A DNA stretch of 64,000 bases from Naganishia liquefaciens (taxonomy: Eukaryota > Basidiomycota > Tremellomycetes > Filobasidiales > Filobasidiaceae): NCBI GenBank assembly GCA_013423385.1, contig BLZA01000018.1, positions 496,001-560,000 on the forward strand, in the 5' to 3' direction. The stretch's first letter is position 1. Every line of letters begins with the position of its first letter. The translations under genes and the position numbers were made by a program. Below the pieces are notes generated by a model. That model worked only from the letters and a program-made list of their open reading frames with translations. It had not been told where the DNA came from and did not search any database. Shown here one piece after another: positions 1 to 13,284 of this stretch.

Positions 1-3000
1 CAATCGACAGCATTGATGATTTACCAAATCCTTGCCGAGGTGCTTCAAGAGCCGCGGCATTTTACAAAGCTGGTCGCATCATTGCCTTTGCATAAAATCC
101 TGATCATCATACTCTCAAGCAATCCCTTTCCACAAACAGTATCCACAACCTTGAACATTGTCAAAGCGGGAATAAACAATGGAACGTCCGAGTCATTTGA
201 AAAAGCGTTCATTGCCGAGGTACAGCCATAATACTAGTAACGTTTGGTGTGATGCTGACGCACCCACATCAAGGGAGGCTATGATCTGCTCGCTCGCCTG
301 CTTCCTGTCGCATGGTCTATTCGTATACAGGACGAAGGTGAGCCGGCGCAAATTGCGGAAACAAGATATGCCAACATTTTTGACCTGATCTCGATACAGT
401 GTTCGCGCTTGCCACCGACACAACGGAGACTAGAATGTCGCAAGATCGTCGTAAACGCATGTTTAGTATCATTATCGCGACTCTAGACAGGCTCCTCACA
501 GTCACAGTTGAGGAAACGCCCACGTCCAAGCCTGGCTTCTCACGAGCGAGATCCGCGACTTCGCACATCTCGCTACCCGCCGTATTATCAGACAATATCA
601 GTATGCGAATCGATGTGATGCATTGTATCACGCTGACTGCCCCACTTGCAGCGGAAAGCACGGTCTCTCGACAGGAAGGAGATCTTGAATACCTGCTCAA
701 GGCGATCAATTTTAGTATCGTGCAGTCTGCAATCTTTAGGGACATGTTTACCAAAGATCAGGTCGAGGCGATAATACCCAGTCTCGCTGATTATATATCG
801 ATGAGCGCCGCGCCGATATCTGTCAGCGATCAGCTGCTCAGTAATCGGAGCCTGGTTGCGCAGATGCTTGGGAATCTGCGGGACCGCTGTAATGGCGACG
901 GAATGCTTCAAAGCCAGGTATGTAAAGTGCGATAGCCGTTCATTCTTTGCTGACATCCGATCTTCAGATAACCGCTCTGATCGAGCAGGTCCACATCGGA
1001 ATAGTGTCGCCAAGGGGCAAAAATGCATCCCTCGCCTTTTCGCCATCGTCCATTTCATTATCCTACATGCAAAGCCCAACCTCGTATCAGTCGAATCTAG
1101 CGTTCTCGCCAAGTAGTTCATCGAGATTGAATCCGTTGTCAACCTCGATATCCCGTCAAGGAAGGAAGGCGCCAATCACAAGGGCAAGATCAGCAATCGA
1201 AAGAAAGCTACCCCTGATGCGCCGGCTTACAGGAGATTTCGCGGCGACTGCAAGAAAGGATAAGGACGCCACATGGAAAGAAGGCATTGTTGCCGCGGAA
1301 TCTACTAGATTCGCTAAAACAGTGCTGGACAGGTGAGAAGCGTCTTTACATGTCATGTTGCAACCCTCACCCGCCTGTCTCGCAGTAAGGACTATTGGCA
1401 AAGAGTATCCAATCGCGATTGGCCCCGGCAGTTAGCTTTGATCGACTCAGAAATCGGACTCTGGCCGGACTTGTCCATTGCATCGCATTGGAGACTGGAT
1501 GGATCTGAAGGCCCGCTACGTAAAAGGTACGATACCTCTGGTGCCTCAAGGAATTCGACTAAAAGGCGTTCTTGTTACCCTGCTTCAGAATTAAGCTCGA
1601 GAGGGCGACATTCCACTTGGCAGACAAATCCGCTGCTTTCTATCCGAGAAGTCATCGAAATGCTATTCCGCGAACGGATGAGCTAAACTCGGCGGTGTCT
1701 CGCATAGGGGCAGCTGATGACGACGACCCTTTCGCCGAAGCTATGGGAGAAGCCTTTAGCCAAGCTGCCGACGTGGAGAAGGCAAAGACCAATATACAGC
1801 ATAGTCAAGGCGATGTGATGACTCAGGCAAAAGGCGAAGACGACGACGAAGATGAAGTCGCTGATATCGCTGACGTTCCCGAGGAAGATGAGAAGCAAAG
1901 ACGACTAAATCAAACACTTGCTACCGGTGACTCCATTGACGAGGTCAGTCGGTCAAAACTTCAGCCTAGTGTGAGAGGGTAACTGATCTAGATTGTTAAT
2001 TACGGTCACAACCGTAGGCATTTGTGAGTGCTTGCCACCGAAGAGTACCCGATGAATACTGACAATATCCTCAGAACATATCCCGAGTTGTCGGCGTCGA
2101 TGCCTTGCGTAAGCATTTCAGTGCTGACAAAGCTCTGTAGCCTGACAATCGCTGCGTAGCCGGACTTCTGATTATCGGCAGACAAAACTTCTATCTGGTC
2201 GACGGGCTGGCGAAAGAAAAGAATGGGGATATCATTTCCGCCAGCGATGCTCCGGCAGATCTCTTTAGCATACCATCTGGTACGATCGCTCAAGTAGATG
2301 TTGATGACATGCAGAGTCATCGATGGTAAGCGGACCCGGCATCATACCAGATATGCCTGCTCATGTTGACCTTACGCTTACAGGAAGTATAACGAGATCG
2401 TCGAAAGCAACAAGCGATGGTACCTGTTTCGCGATGTCGCGATTGAATTCATGTTTGCCGACAAGCGCAACTTCCTCTGTGTCTTGAAAAACAAGAGAGA
2501 GCGTCAAGCGGTGTTGCAACGTATCGCCGGGAAAATTGACCCTAACGCCATAAAACAAAGTGCGCTCGGTAATTTCCTTCTGGATACCATGCAAAAAGCT
2601 ATAGACAAAGCTGGGACCCAGCTTGACGAAGCGACCCAGCGTTGGCAACATCGGGAGATCAGTAACGTAAGCTATACGTCGTTCACTGGTACAATAGGCT
2701 GATAGGACTTCTCCACCAGTTCGCGTACTTGCAGATATTGAACCAATTCGCCAATCGAACGCCGAATGGTAAGCCACAATTCTGTTGTGCTTGAAGTATT
2801 CTATTTATGGCCTACTCTTAGATGTGACTCAGTATCCGGTATTCCCATGGGTTATCAGCGATTACACTTCTCCGACCTTGAAGCTGAACTCGCTCAGCGT
2901 GTATCGAGATCTCAATCTACCGATGGGTGCTCTGACTCCCGCTCGTCGGGACGCAGCCAATGAGCGATACGTCCAAACAGAGTTGACCGGAGAAAAGCCT

Positions 3001-5444
3001 TTCCAGTTCGGCACCCATTACTCATCCAGCATGATCGTTTGCTCCTTCAATATAAGGCTTTCTCCTTTTACAGAGATGTTCTTGGCTCTGCAGGTATGTA
3101 TCAGCAGTACAACAGAGGTTGCTCGCTCATGTCTGTCTCATGTAGGGCGGAAGCTTCGACCTTGCCGATCGGCTGTTCTCAAGCGTCGCAAAAACATGGT
3201 CATCAGCGTCCGAGGAGAATCGAGGCGATGTTCGAGAACTCATTCCCGAGCTATATTACAGCCCGCTCATGCTGCTGAATGTGAACCGTCACGAGTTTGG
3301 GAAAAAGCAGGTGACCGAAGAAGACGTTGATGACGTGGAGTTGCCTGCTTGGGCTCTGGGTAATGCGTTGCTATTCACTCATCGGCATCGCGAGGTAAGT
3401 CAAATCGGATCAGAGTTTTAAACTGTGCTAAGCTTTCCATCCAGGCGCTTGAATCCGACTATGTCTCTAGGCACTTGCCATCTTGGATAGACCTCATTTT
3501 TGGTCACAAACAGCATGACAAGGATGCTTTTACTTGTTATCATCCTCTCAGCTACAAAAATGCCATCGGTATGTCATTTTTACCTTTTATAAAACCCTTG
3601 GCTGATGAGCGTTTTGAAGATCTTGACGCTATCGATGACGAGGCGGAGAAAGCGGCTTCAGTCAGCATTATACACAATTGTGAGCGTGGCGTGCGTTGTC
3701 TGAGTCTTGGCTAACATGATTTCACAATTCCAGTCGGACAAACTCCTTATCAGGCAAGATCTATTCCCTCAGCGAGTAGCCTACCTCTCTGACATGCAAT
3801 AATTTCAGATATTCAAAGAACCGCACCCTCATCGCTACATGGCCGGCAAGACCACGTTGCCGGTCGACAAGCGATTCGGCATGGATGAGCATTGGATTGG
3901 TAAGTTTTTTAGATCGTAGGAAAGAGCCTGACCTGATGATTTTGCGTGCTTAGTTCTCATGCGGAGCGTTCTACCCATTGCCGGTATGTCAGTTGCTTCG
4001 CGTCGATTCGTGACTGAAGTGCTACCGCAGAGTCGTCACAACCCATTACTCGGATCATGCCTGCAGCTTCGGCAGAACTGCTGCCCCGAATCATATCACC
4101 CAATCGTCTGCCGTTTCCAGACGCCTCAAACATGTTTTTGCATTTCGGTAATCTCGACAAGAGCATGCGGAAGTATCATGCTACAGGCCGGGTGAGTTGA
4201 GCCTGTCATTTGCCCGATCCAGACTCATGTATCTCTTTGTGATATAGCTCACCGGGATCATCGAGTACACGGACGCCAAGACGGCCGTGTTTGTCAACTC
4301 AAAATTGCTTGCTACAGCTAGCGAGCGAGGTGTCATCAGTCTCTGGAAAATGCAAACGCCGACCGGCTCCATCTCGGCGCTCTCCGCGACCGAATTCGCC
4401 ATTGACGCTGTGCTCCGTGGCCACCAAGGGTCTGTCAATCATCTTGCGGCGAGCGATATATGGAGCACCCTCGTCAGTTGTGGGAATGACGGAATGGCTG
4501 TCGTGTGGGATATGAACCGAAAGAGATTTTTGCATCGGTTGCTGGTTGAACCGGAGGAACCCGTGTGGTTTGCCACGATCGACGAGTCCGAGGTGAGCAA
4601 GGGTCCTCCTCTGAGAGCGGTCTTCCTTGTATTAATGTCCCTTTGGTTCTCAGGGCCACATTGCGCTGCTTACAGACTCGCACCTGCATACCTACACTCT
4701 CAACGGCGCACATATCGCCTCAGCTGCAATCCCTTCCACCGGCCCGAATACATTCACGTTCGGCGGTCCGCAGCAGCCGAAACCGACCTTCTGCGGCGGA
4801 GTATCCTTCCATCAACGAGAATTCTCGAAAGACGGTTTGTTGATGGCTGTCGGTCTCGGGAATAACGTTAGCATATGGCGACTTTGCCCTGGAACTTTTG
4901 GTGAAGCCGCTTGGACTTTACGGGAGTTGAAGAGGCTGCCTGGTCCGGATCATGGGTTGGCGGTGACGGCTGTTGCGATCATCGAGTGAGTCGGATTGCA
5001 CATCTGTTCTGCTCAACGCTAAAGATACGTTGGAGTGATCATCTCTATGCGGCCTTCTCGCCAAAGGAAGAGGGAGTGAGGGCAAAGCACACGCTGTACC
5101 AGTGGTCTCTGCCGGAAGGAGGCCGACATGTCACCGACAATGCGTCGGGGAAATGTATGGCAGACTGTGGCCGATCGTTTGGTATTTTGGGTTCGTGCTC
5201 TCTCACATCAATCATTGGGCGAGATACTGATGATCGTTTCGCAGAACCTCGACGGTACTGTGGCGGCTGCGGCGGCATGTTCTGCTCGCAGGACGCCCTG
5301 CAGATTGATGGCTTTGAATCACGGTACTGTCCGACTTGTCGGGTCACGATGGCACTTGGCTCCGGCGTTTTGGGCAGCCGTGGAGGGTCAAGGAGAGGGT
5401 CCTCTGCATTCGTAGATATCTCTAGGCGAGGCTCAGTGATCTAG
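1..5444 (+). CDS. BEACH-WD40 protein (LYST/neurobeachin/Bph1 class), 5' end outside window
   Basis: This is the C-terminal part of a giant scaffold protein of the family that acts in vesicle, lysosome or autophagy membrane traffic; the exact role is not readable from sequence. The frame is open at base 1, so the start lies upstream. After a helical region (about 400-1530, many introns) an acidic stretch follows. A PH-BEACH segment (about 2010-2700) contains [20 protein letters not shown] and [15 protein letters not shown]. The BEACH domain (about 2720-4160) shows [60 protein letters not shown] and [11 protein letters not shown]-like text. WD40 repeats follow (about 4240-5000), for example [14 protein letters not shown] and [14 protein letters not shown]. 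The protein ends in a Cys-rich tail, [11 protein letters not shown] plus RYCPTC. About ten short introns interrupt it. Family assignment is secure; orthology within the family is not. Confidence 0.93.
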
Positions 5445-6074
5445 GACCCAGGAAGGCGAAGCGAGGATAGTCAATTGGATTCCCGAGATGAGGGCTTGTC
5501 GATTGCTACCCAGTGTTGCAGCAGTGTGATAGTTGGATATATGTCCCGCCTGGACAGTAGGGCTTTGGACCGGATGAAATCAATGTTGTAATGCTTCCAT
5601 CCAGGCTTGTATCTATGCGGAGCCATATACAGATGCCTTTCCCTGCTGTAGAGATGATGGATATCATATATATCATAGTTATCGACTGGAAAATAAGTGG
5701 AAACTTCGGGCCGAGATGAGCCGGAGAATATTGACCGGGAGCTATCGGCAGAACCTCGGGGCTTGCGGTCTTCGTCAACGCCGTTCTGCTGTGAATGCTG
5801 CCCGCTCTATGCTCCCGTTTATCCACGTTCATCAGTCCGCTCCTTATATATCCTAAAACCCTGTTGCCTTACACCTCTACCTACGATCACTGGATCACAC
5901 CGTACAAGATACATACTGTGAGTGCTGTGGCCCGATGGCAGCAGACCCAGATCCATGTTGTATCCGCTCAAGCTGTTTGGCTTTCCCCGAACCGCAACTC
6001 TTGTCTGCGGTCGCGACATGTCAGCCTTCGCAGGACTGCATTGACGGCTGCTTTCTCCAGATACATTGCCCGCC
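5445..6074. other. intergenic, no gene seen
   Basis: This is the spacer between the BEACH gene and the dioxygenase gene, both on the + strand. It holds an AT-rich stretch near 5645-5690 (tatcatatatatcatag). No coding potential was recognised. Confidence 0.5.
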
Positions 6075-7512
6075 ATGCTCGCGACTCAGAATCCCACAGC
6101 TCCACACAACCTCGCTCCGGAAAAGCCCAAAAGCACCTTGATGGAGCCAGACCACAAGGCACCCGCTTTCGCGCTCGACCATGAAGACCAATTCATGAAG
6201 GATTTCTTGCGGGATGGCGTACGTACCGTCAAACACATCCTCGCGTACCGTTCCCCTCTCACAATGCTCTGATTTTCGCCTACAGTACGTCGTTATGAGA
6301 AATGCCATCTCGACTGAGGATGCAGCCAAATACGCGGACAAGGCGCAGGAGTGGTTGGAAGGCTTCAACATGGGATACAAGAGAGACGATCCGGCTACCT
6401 GGAAAAAAGACAACATTCCCAAGCAATGGAAGTAAGTCCTGACGGCTGATACTGGGATAACAGCTAAGACTTTGCGTTCTAGTGGTATCTACAGCCTGTT
6501 CTCGTTTGCGCATGCACAATGGGTTTGGGATATCAAGACCGAGCCGCGATGGGTTGAAGCCTTCGAGAAAATCTGGGGTACCAAGGAGCTTCTCGGTGCG
6601 AAGACACGGTGCCGCAACACTTTGATGGAACGCTGACCTATCCGTGGTCTTTGTTCCTTCCTCTTCAAAGTGTCCTACGATGGCGGCAACCTGAGCATTC
6701 CTCTCAGTGCGGATGAAGTTTCCTTTAATCAGCCATGGCCTCATACCGACCAAGTCAGTATCTGCCCTTAGTACCTTCTCGAAGTCTGTCTGATATCTCG
6801 TGAACCCCAAAAAGGCCCCTGCACGCCCTGGACTGTATTGCGTACAATCACTCATAAATTTGGTGAGTCAGTGCGAGATACGGTGTACCTTCGTTCCAGC
6901 TCATCCACACCTTGCACAGCTCCCTAACGGAGAGAAAGACGGTGGACTATCTGTCATGCGAGGCAGTGCGGCACTTTTCCCAGAACTGGTAGAAGCCTTC
7001 AATCTCCGTTCTGTAAGACATGACCAAGCCTTTTATCGTTATATTCTCATTGACGTACCATACGCAGCAATGCACCGGACGAGACCACTTCCGCTTCAAG
7101 CCCGAACACATCGAATGGCTCAAGGAGCGCGGCTGTACATGGGTTCATCCCGACTTGAATCCAGGAGACGTCGTCTTTTGGGATTCGCGACAGGCACATA
7201 CGGCTGCAGCTCCTGAAGCTGGGCGACCGAGGATGGCTGTTTGTGCGTAACCGTGCTTGACTTCCCTCTCTTTTGCTCATCTTTAAACACCTGCCTCTTC
7301 CAGATGCTTGCTACAAGCCAGCGAAAGAAATCAGTCCAGAATGTCTCAAGCTTCGACAAGAAGCCTTTGAAAAGGGTTACTGCACCACGCATGATCCCAT
7401 CACGGGCATTTACAAAGAGAACAGCGATGCCGACTGGAATATCTTGTTCCCGTATGGCAAGCCTGAGTTGACTGAAAGGCAGTTGAAGTACGCTGGTATG
7501 GTACCCTATTAG
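6075..7512 (+). CDS. phytanoyl-CoA dioxygenase (PhyH) family protein
   Basis: Probable Fe(II)/2-oxoglutarate-dependent dioxygenase; the substrate is not deducible. The start is the ATG at 6075, opening MLATQNPTAPHNLAP. Eight exons join in phase; clear introns are 6219-6285, 6432-6482 and 6596-6670, with further ones near 6748-6813, 6860-6920, 7013-7068 and 7245-7303. The iron triad is visible as H-x-D in PWPHTDQ and a distal His in DSRQAHTAAAP, with the 2-oxoglutarate Arg in GRPRMAVYACY. DFLRDGYVVMRNAIS and GLYCVQSLINL are typical PhyH blocks, the latter directly after the HxD motif. The last residues are KYAGMVPY. I estimate roughly 310 residues, normal for fungal members. No targeting signal is evident, so it is probably cytosolic. 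All key residues are present, which suggests an active enzyme. Confidence 0.9.
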
Positions 7513-8225
7513 CTTCAGCGGGAATAATTCCGCATCGCTAGTTTATGGACAGTCTGTAGTATTCTGTATTTCGAGAGTAATGTCTTTCAATTGTTTGTAG
7601 GTTAAGAACAGCCGAGAAGTGTACCGAGAGGGGTAAGTTAAGCTATGATTCGAACCGAGACACTCTACCATTTGAGATCTGTAGCACTGCTATGCATGGC
7701 CATGCTGTTGCCTGAGTTGGTTTCCGTCTCGACTGGGTCTGTCCTCTAGTCCTTCCATCTGGGGTATCAAGTTCTTTTCATGACAATCGCTGCTTCTCGA
7801 TATGGAGGCCTGCTGTTTACTGTACTTCGGCTGCTGACCGAGGGATGAGCAGCAGTGACAGAGCTACCCCGAACCAAACACTTGCCTGCGCGTTTTCAAA
7901 AGTTCATGCGTTAGACCTATAGTCAACCCAATCATTGAGCTAATGATCGTCTTTTTGCCATTGAGCCGAGACCTGAGAAAAGCTCCATTACTGAAAGATC
8001 GGATGATGTCAAAGCTCTTGGGGTCCTTGCTTATTCGAGACGTCAAGAAGACTTGGTGGGGAATCAGCTCAACTCGTGATGTAATACAAAAGGCTCAAGA
8101 TACAGGCAGCAAAAGTCACGACGAATCGTATTGCTATTATCGGTATCGAGCACTATATCGCGCAGTTATCTGGTGGGCGCTGCTCCGGCAGCTTCAGAGG
8201 CGTCCTTGACCCTCGTAAGACCGGT
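7513..8225. other. intergenic, no gene seen
   Basis: This lies between the converging dioxygenase (+) and the Ser/Thr-rich secreted protein (-). I see only short overlapping frames without family resemblance, so nothing is called. Confidence 0.4.
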
Positions 8226-8778
8226 TTACACTTTAGCAGAAGTTGTAGCCTCGGAATAGCCCCACACAACACCTGTGACTTCCTTCCCTTCCGTGTTAGT
8301 CCTGGAGGTGCACGAAGTGGCACTAGCCTCTACAGAGCTCAGCAAATCGACTGAGGTTGTCGGTCCGGCCACATCGGTGGTGGACGTAGCAGTCGTTGAG
8401 GTCTCATCGGTGGTTGAACCGGCCGCATCGGTGGCAGAGGTAGCAGTCGTTGAGACGTCAGTATTGTCAGATACGGCTGAGGTGGTGGATTGGGTGACAG
8501 TAGCAGTGTCACTTGTGGTGGTCTCACTTGTAGCAGTTTCGATCGTGGGTCCAAGAGACTACAGAAAGCGAAGATGATACGTCAACCATGACCCATGATA
8601 TCCTTTCGCTTCCAGGCCGAATCGAATCGGGAATAAGACTTACATTGGACATGCAGTCGCCACGCTTGGCGATAGCAGCATAAGTAGTAGCAATGGCAGT
8701 CGACGTCGGAACAGGTGAAGCAGCGCACAGCGACAGCAAGACCATTACGGCCAAAGAGGAGGAGCGGATGGAATGCAT
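8226..8778 (-). CDS. small secreted Ser/Thr-rich (mucin-like) protein
   Basis: Function is unknown. Exon 1 (8778-8644) encodes 45 residues starting MHSIRSSSLAVMVLLSLCAA, a clear signal peptide, with likely cleavage after the following Ser-Pro-Val-Pro region. An 85-bp intron (8559-8643) has good GTAAGT and CTGTAG ends and is phase 0. Exon 2 (8558-8226) encodes about 110 residues rich in Thr and Ser, including three imprecise repeats of the type TSTTATSTTDVAGPT / TSATDAAGSTTDE, and ends SEATTSAKV. Total is about 155 residues. There is no hydrophobic C-terminal tail, so a GPI anchor is unlikely. It is probably exported and O-mannosylated as a cell-wall or secreted protein. It has only a few cysteines, so it is not a typical cysteine-rich effector. 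Confidence 0.65.
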
Positions 8779-9538
8779 GATACCTGTAGGATTTCAGCGC
8801 GAGGTAGGTATAGGCATATAGATATGGTTTGAGGAAAATACTCGTTAGACTTACCTTTCGAAGTAATAGCGGTTTTAATGAGTGTAATAACAGAACCAGT
8901 CTGTGTGAATTGTATGTCACCATCTAGCGTTCAAAGACGAGTGTGAGCAGTCAGGAAATATTTACTTATATGAAGCGAAACAGAGCCTATCCACCGCATG
9001 TCCTTTGCAGTGAAAAGACGACATGCCGCAAAAACATCGCAACTTTCCGCAGATCTGAATGGAGCGGATCCTTCACCTTGGTGTTGAGACCCCTGAGAAG
9101 TCAGGCAGTTTTGACCTTCCATTGTTACACCACCCAGACGGACGATGAAGCAGGGGCTTACCTTCGAAACTTGGCAGTTCCCTTTTCCCCTAAACCCATT
9201 CGCGCTGCTTGAAAGGAAGAACAACGCCATCTCCGTGAACGGTAGCTAGCTCAAGGAAACCGGAAGAAAACATTGTCCGTTTGTTCGTCCAAGGTCTTTT
9301 TTGATGATTAGCACAGAACGTCTGTGGCCATTGCTAGGCGAATGGCTTGAGAAGCCAACCGAGAGGGAAGTGCTGCACCAGAAAGGTGTCCCAGTAGCAA
9401 GCGTTACATGATTGTATGACCGACCAGAAGAAAAGCATTCCTTCCGTACCTAAGGCACGTATTTCCAGCTAATGCGACCCCTGCGTCTTTGAGATGACTG
9501 ACTATCGGCGCTACGATGCATGGATTCGACTGTCCATA
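8779..9538. other. intergenic, likely promoter of the secreted protein
   Basis: This holds the upstream region of the Ser/Thr-rich gene and the 3' flank of the hydrolase gene, both on the minus strand. No gene or strong motif was recognised. Confidence 0.4.
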
Positions 9539-11202
9539 TCAGTCTATTGTGATCACCTGTCCATCATACCCCGGCCTGACAAATCCCCTCCATTGATCCC
9601 TCACTTCTCGCCATACTCTCTGCATCGCCTCCCCCTGCCTGACCGCGCTCTTCTCAACGGCATCCACGAATGAATCTTCATCACCTTGCGCTCTCTCGCG
9701 CTGAACCTCCTTACACGCCGCTTCCCACTGCGCATGAGCGGCCGGATGCGTGAAACCGACGAGGTATGTCGCAGCCGGAGATAGCTTTTGGGCGACGCTC
9801 AAGGACTGGAGGAATGATAGATGCGAGACATGTGGTTCGAGACGGAGAGCGTCAAGAATGAGACATGGAAGCGTGTTTTCGGATAGCGAGCTTGCATTAG
9901 CGGGGAAGGGCACCTTGTCGGGTCCTATGACGTCGTCGAGAGGCACAGTCGATGTCGTCAAAGTTTCACCGTTCATGTGCGGCTTGATCGCGTCCAACAT
10001 GACGTTCCATGTCGTGGCTGGGATGTAGGAGACATCGCTGAGGTAAACCATCTTGCCATCAAATCTGCGGCACAAAGGTTATTTCCGAACCGGCCAGCAA
10101 AGTGACGGGAACTTACACAAAGCCGTAGCAGTAAAATGGCACCGTCTTCTTTTCAGTTTCCACCATCTTGCGATACAAGAGCGACGTCAAAGACCGTTCG
10201 ATGGCCTTGCCCGTTATTGGAGCGCCATTGCCATTAATAGATTGGATCACCTGCGGCGGTGTCGAAGGCTGCGTTTCCAGTTGCGGCGCATCAAGGCGCT
10301 CGACCTTTTCTGGCGGTGTAAAGTATTTCCCGTGATGCACTGTAATGGGTGATCAGCTTACTAACGCTGCCAGAGATCGACGTCGGCTTACCGGGCAACG
10401 GCACAACCCGTATTCCATGCACATCAAATCCCTCACCGCGTCGTATCCCGGCCTCATCGTTCACATCCGCTTCCTCGTCATCAAACACCTTGAAGACAAG
10501 GCTCGGCACGTCTCCGCCGCCCGTTGCCTGATTCTTATCCACGAGGTAGGGGAACTGCTGTGCGACGGCGGAAAGCGTCGTGCGAGATAGGTAGATGGGG
10601 ATCACTTGGCCTGCTTGTGGCGATGGCGGGGCTGTGAATGCGCGGAGGTCGTCTGTTAAGAGAAAACGTCAGGTTCAATCCAGGATTGCGCGGCGCGAAA
10701 TGTACTTACCGAGACCTGCGATGGCGTCGGCGTGGCCATGTGTCAGGATTACGGCGTCGATGCGCCGGATGCGATGTTTACGGAATAGCCACGTTGCCTA
10801 AAGGTTCAAGTGAATACTAGTGAAGGGTGACTTCCATTGGTTATCTTCACCTGGTCTCTGAATGTCTTGCCGACATCGATCACGATTGTTCTACGCAATG
10901 ACATGATGTATAAGAATTGATGGTACGCCGAGGACCGTTTCCACTTACCGCCACTCGCCGTCCGGTCCTCGCTTCCGAAGAATCCCACCAGTATTGCCTC
11001 TCTTATTTTTGTAGCCCGACTCCACTCTAGCAATCTTGATGTCTTGCAGCTCTTCTGAAGTCGCTTCCTCAGTATGGGCCATGGAAGCAACGGCTTCGCG
11101 GCAGCTCCGGCATTGAATGTCGCTGATTTTTGGGGTGGATGTTATGCACGGGACGAGGGGAAGGGCGGAAGATGTTCCGGTGCCGTGGAAGATGAATTCC
11201 AT
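9539..11202 (-). CDS. metallo-beta-lactamase-fold hydrolase
   Basis: Member of the MBL fold superfamily, resembling the uncharacterised fungal hydrolases related to S. pombe SPCC777.06c and bacterial PhnP. The chosen start is the ATG at 11202 (MEFIFHGTGTSSALPLVP); an in-frame ATG at 11274 would add 24 residues but has less family-like sequence. The metal motif reads LTHGHADAIAGLDDLR, that is HxHxDA, where the last His of the canonical HxHxDH is Ala, as is usual in this subfamily. Downstream are PLPVHHGKYFTPP (further His ligands) and GFRFDGKMVYLSDVSYIP (the metal-bridging Asp). A region with Cys-x2-Cys (DIQCRSCREAV) follows the N-terminus. The C-terminus GFTHPAAHAQWEAACKE supplies a last His. 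There are about five introns. The substrate is unknown; a cyclic phosphodiester is possible by analogy. Confidence 0.85.
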
Positions 11203-11890
11203 TTTTCGAAAAGCGTTGGGGGTTTGACCGTGTTTTGAATCAAAAGGAAACGAGTCGAGCGATGCCACCGCCACTCGTCGAGAATTTCAGCCCAACTCCC
11301 TCTCTGCTGCCTCGTCATCCCGTCTCTGCCATGGCGCGCGATCGATGCATTCGTTCCGCTCGGCCCGAAGTGCGACCAGTCGATCGACTGGTCGGCCAGC
11401 GGTCTGAACTGCAGTGTCAACGCATCTTCAGGTCTTTCTGGAAGGGAGAGCTGGAATCGAGCCATCATCGGCTTGCAACAGCCCTCTGCAGACGTGTAAT
11501 TCATCTACCTGAGCGCTACTGCTGCATCAGCGTACGAGGTCTTCCAGGTGGTATCACATGGTGCGTAAAGCTGAAGGGACGGGACCATGTTCCCAGGAAA
11601 ATATCCTTGCTGCATTTCGTTCTCCCGTCTCCGGTCTCATCAACCCTATTGCGTGCATGTAGACATATGATATAGCGATTACCACTGGACTATGCAGCAT
11701 TCACGCTTCCAAGGTCAAAATGCGTAACCAAGGAGAGGGGGGTGATTTGCTGACTAAGCCGGACATTTTTCCGCTTTCTCCGCTTTGGCGGGTGTCCTCA
11801 GCCTGCTTTTTGTGAACAGTCGCTGCTTCATGTCGATGGAAATGTCACGATGTAGCAGAGTAAAGCAGGGCTTCATCACCATAGGCTATC
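11203..11890. other. divergent intergenic region
   Basis: A head-to-head spacer between the hydrolase and the uS2m gene. It probably carries both promoters. No specific motif was identified. Confidence 0.4.
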
Positions 11891-13284
11891 ATGTCTTCCC
11901 TCGCCAGATCATACCGCTCGCTCGCTCGCTCAGCGCACGCTCGAACCTTGAGCACCACCTCGCGCCTCCAAAACCTCTCCTTCCAGCCCGAACCTCAACC
12001 CATCCCGGCAACGGACGCGCTCGCCGCAACCGCAGGTTCCCCAACGGTCGTATCGGGGGAACAAACGTCGCAGCCTTCGTCGAATGCCGCGACGTCGGGG
12101 AGGAGGTTGACCCTGGCAGAGGAGCAGAGTGTGCGTGAGGTAGAGGAGTGGAAGGTGAATTTGCGAAAGGTGCGGGAGTGGAGGAGGAACCAGAGCAAGA
12201 TTCGTGAGTGTTTCGTAATGACTATGGTAATATCTCTGCCTCGACGTCGGTGCCGTTGGAAGAAGGCGCAAACGTTTTCAAGATACGATACCGATCGAGA
12301 GCTTTTCTCTTTCGAGATTCTACGGATTTATCGTAGCTCATATAGGGCACTGTGTAGCTCTCAATACAAATCTCGCTAGAACGGTATCACTGCGAATCCT
12401 TGCGCTGAGGATGCGCGACTTTGCTATCATCCAATCCTTGCTGCATTTCCTCGGCAAGAGCTAATCTCGTTTTCGTGCAGGATCCACATTCGCAAACGTC
12501 CAGCCACCATCATACGCCGCACGTCAAACCACCGGCGAACAAACCCCGGAATCCCTCCTCTCGACTCTCCTCGCCTCCGGCGCCGAACTCGGCCACGCCA
12601 CATCGCGCCTCGCCTCCCCGTTCACGCCCTACATCTACGGCCACCGTGCGGGTCTGCATATCATCGATGTGGAATCCGCAACGGTACCGCTGTTGAAGAA
12701 GGCGGCGCAGGTCGTCAAGGAGGTTGTCAAGGCGGATGGAGTGGTCTTGGTTGTTGGAACGAGGACGGAACATCGGGCGGTTGTCAGGAAGGCCGTTGAG
12801 CGGTTAGAGGGGAACGGATTTGGTGTAGCGGGAACGAGTTGGATGGCGGGAACATTGACAAACTCAATCTCATAGTGAGTTCCTGCGAGATACCACCATT
12901 TGTGCTTGACCCTTACCTAGACCTCTCAGCTTCGGTCCAAGACCGATCCAGCAGAAATCCAACATTCCGGATCTCGTCGTCATCCTCAACCCTTCGGAGA
13001 ACCTCGGCTTGATAAGAGAATGTACGACGATGAAGGTACCGACGATTGGTATCGTTGATACGGATACCGACCCGAGAATCGTCACGTATGCGATTCCGGC
13101 AAACATGGAGGTGAGTTTTGTGCGGTCTCGGATTTTTGGCGGATCCATCGATTAACCAACTCGATGTCGTTATCAGTCGATACGTACGGCGGAATTGATT
13201 GTCTCCACACTCAGTCTCGCGGGATCCGAGGGTAGGGAAGAGCGTTTGAAAGACGCTGTCGGACGTGGGACGCCTCGACGATAG
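11891..13284 (+). CDS. MRP4: mitochondrial small-subunit ribosomal protein uS2m
   Basis: Structural component of the mitochondrial 37S ribosomal subunit. The start ATG at 11891 opens MSSLARSYRSLARSAHARTL, an Arg/Ser-rich mitochondrial presequence. The mature uS2 core begins after an intron of about 277 bp (12204-12480), long for this locus: SPFTPYIYGHRAGLHIIDVE, then VVLVVGTRTEHRAVV, then SYFGPRPIQQKSNIPDLVVI and LNPSENLGLIREC. The final part VPTIGIVDTDTDPRIVTYAI and PANMESIRTAEL matches the conserved uS2 C-terminal block. Two more introns (about 12873-12930 and 13110-13176) splice in phase. The stop follows GRGTPRR. It is intact and of ordinary length (about 340 residues including the leader). 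Confidence 0.92.

Noticed and set aside
5128-5415. Alternative reading frame at the BEACH C-terminus
   Set aside because: The frame with [11 protein letters not shown] and RYCPTC matches the Cys-rich tail of the family; the other frame does not.
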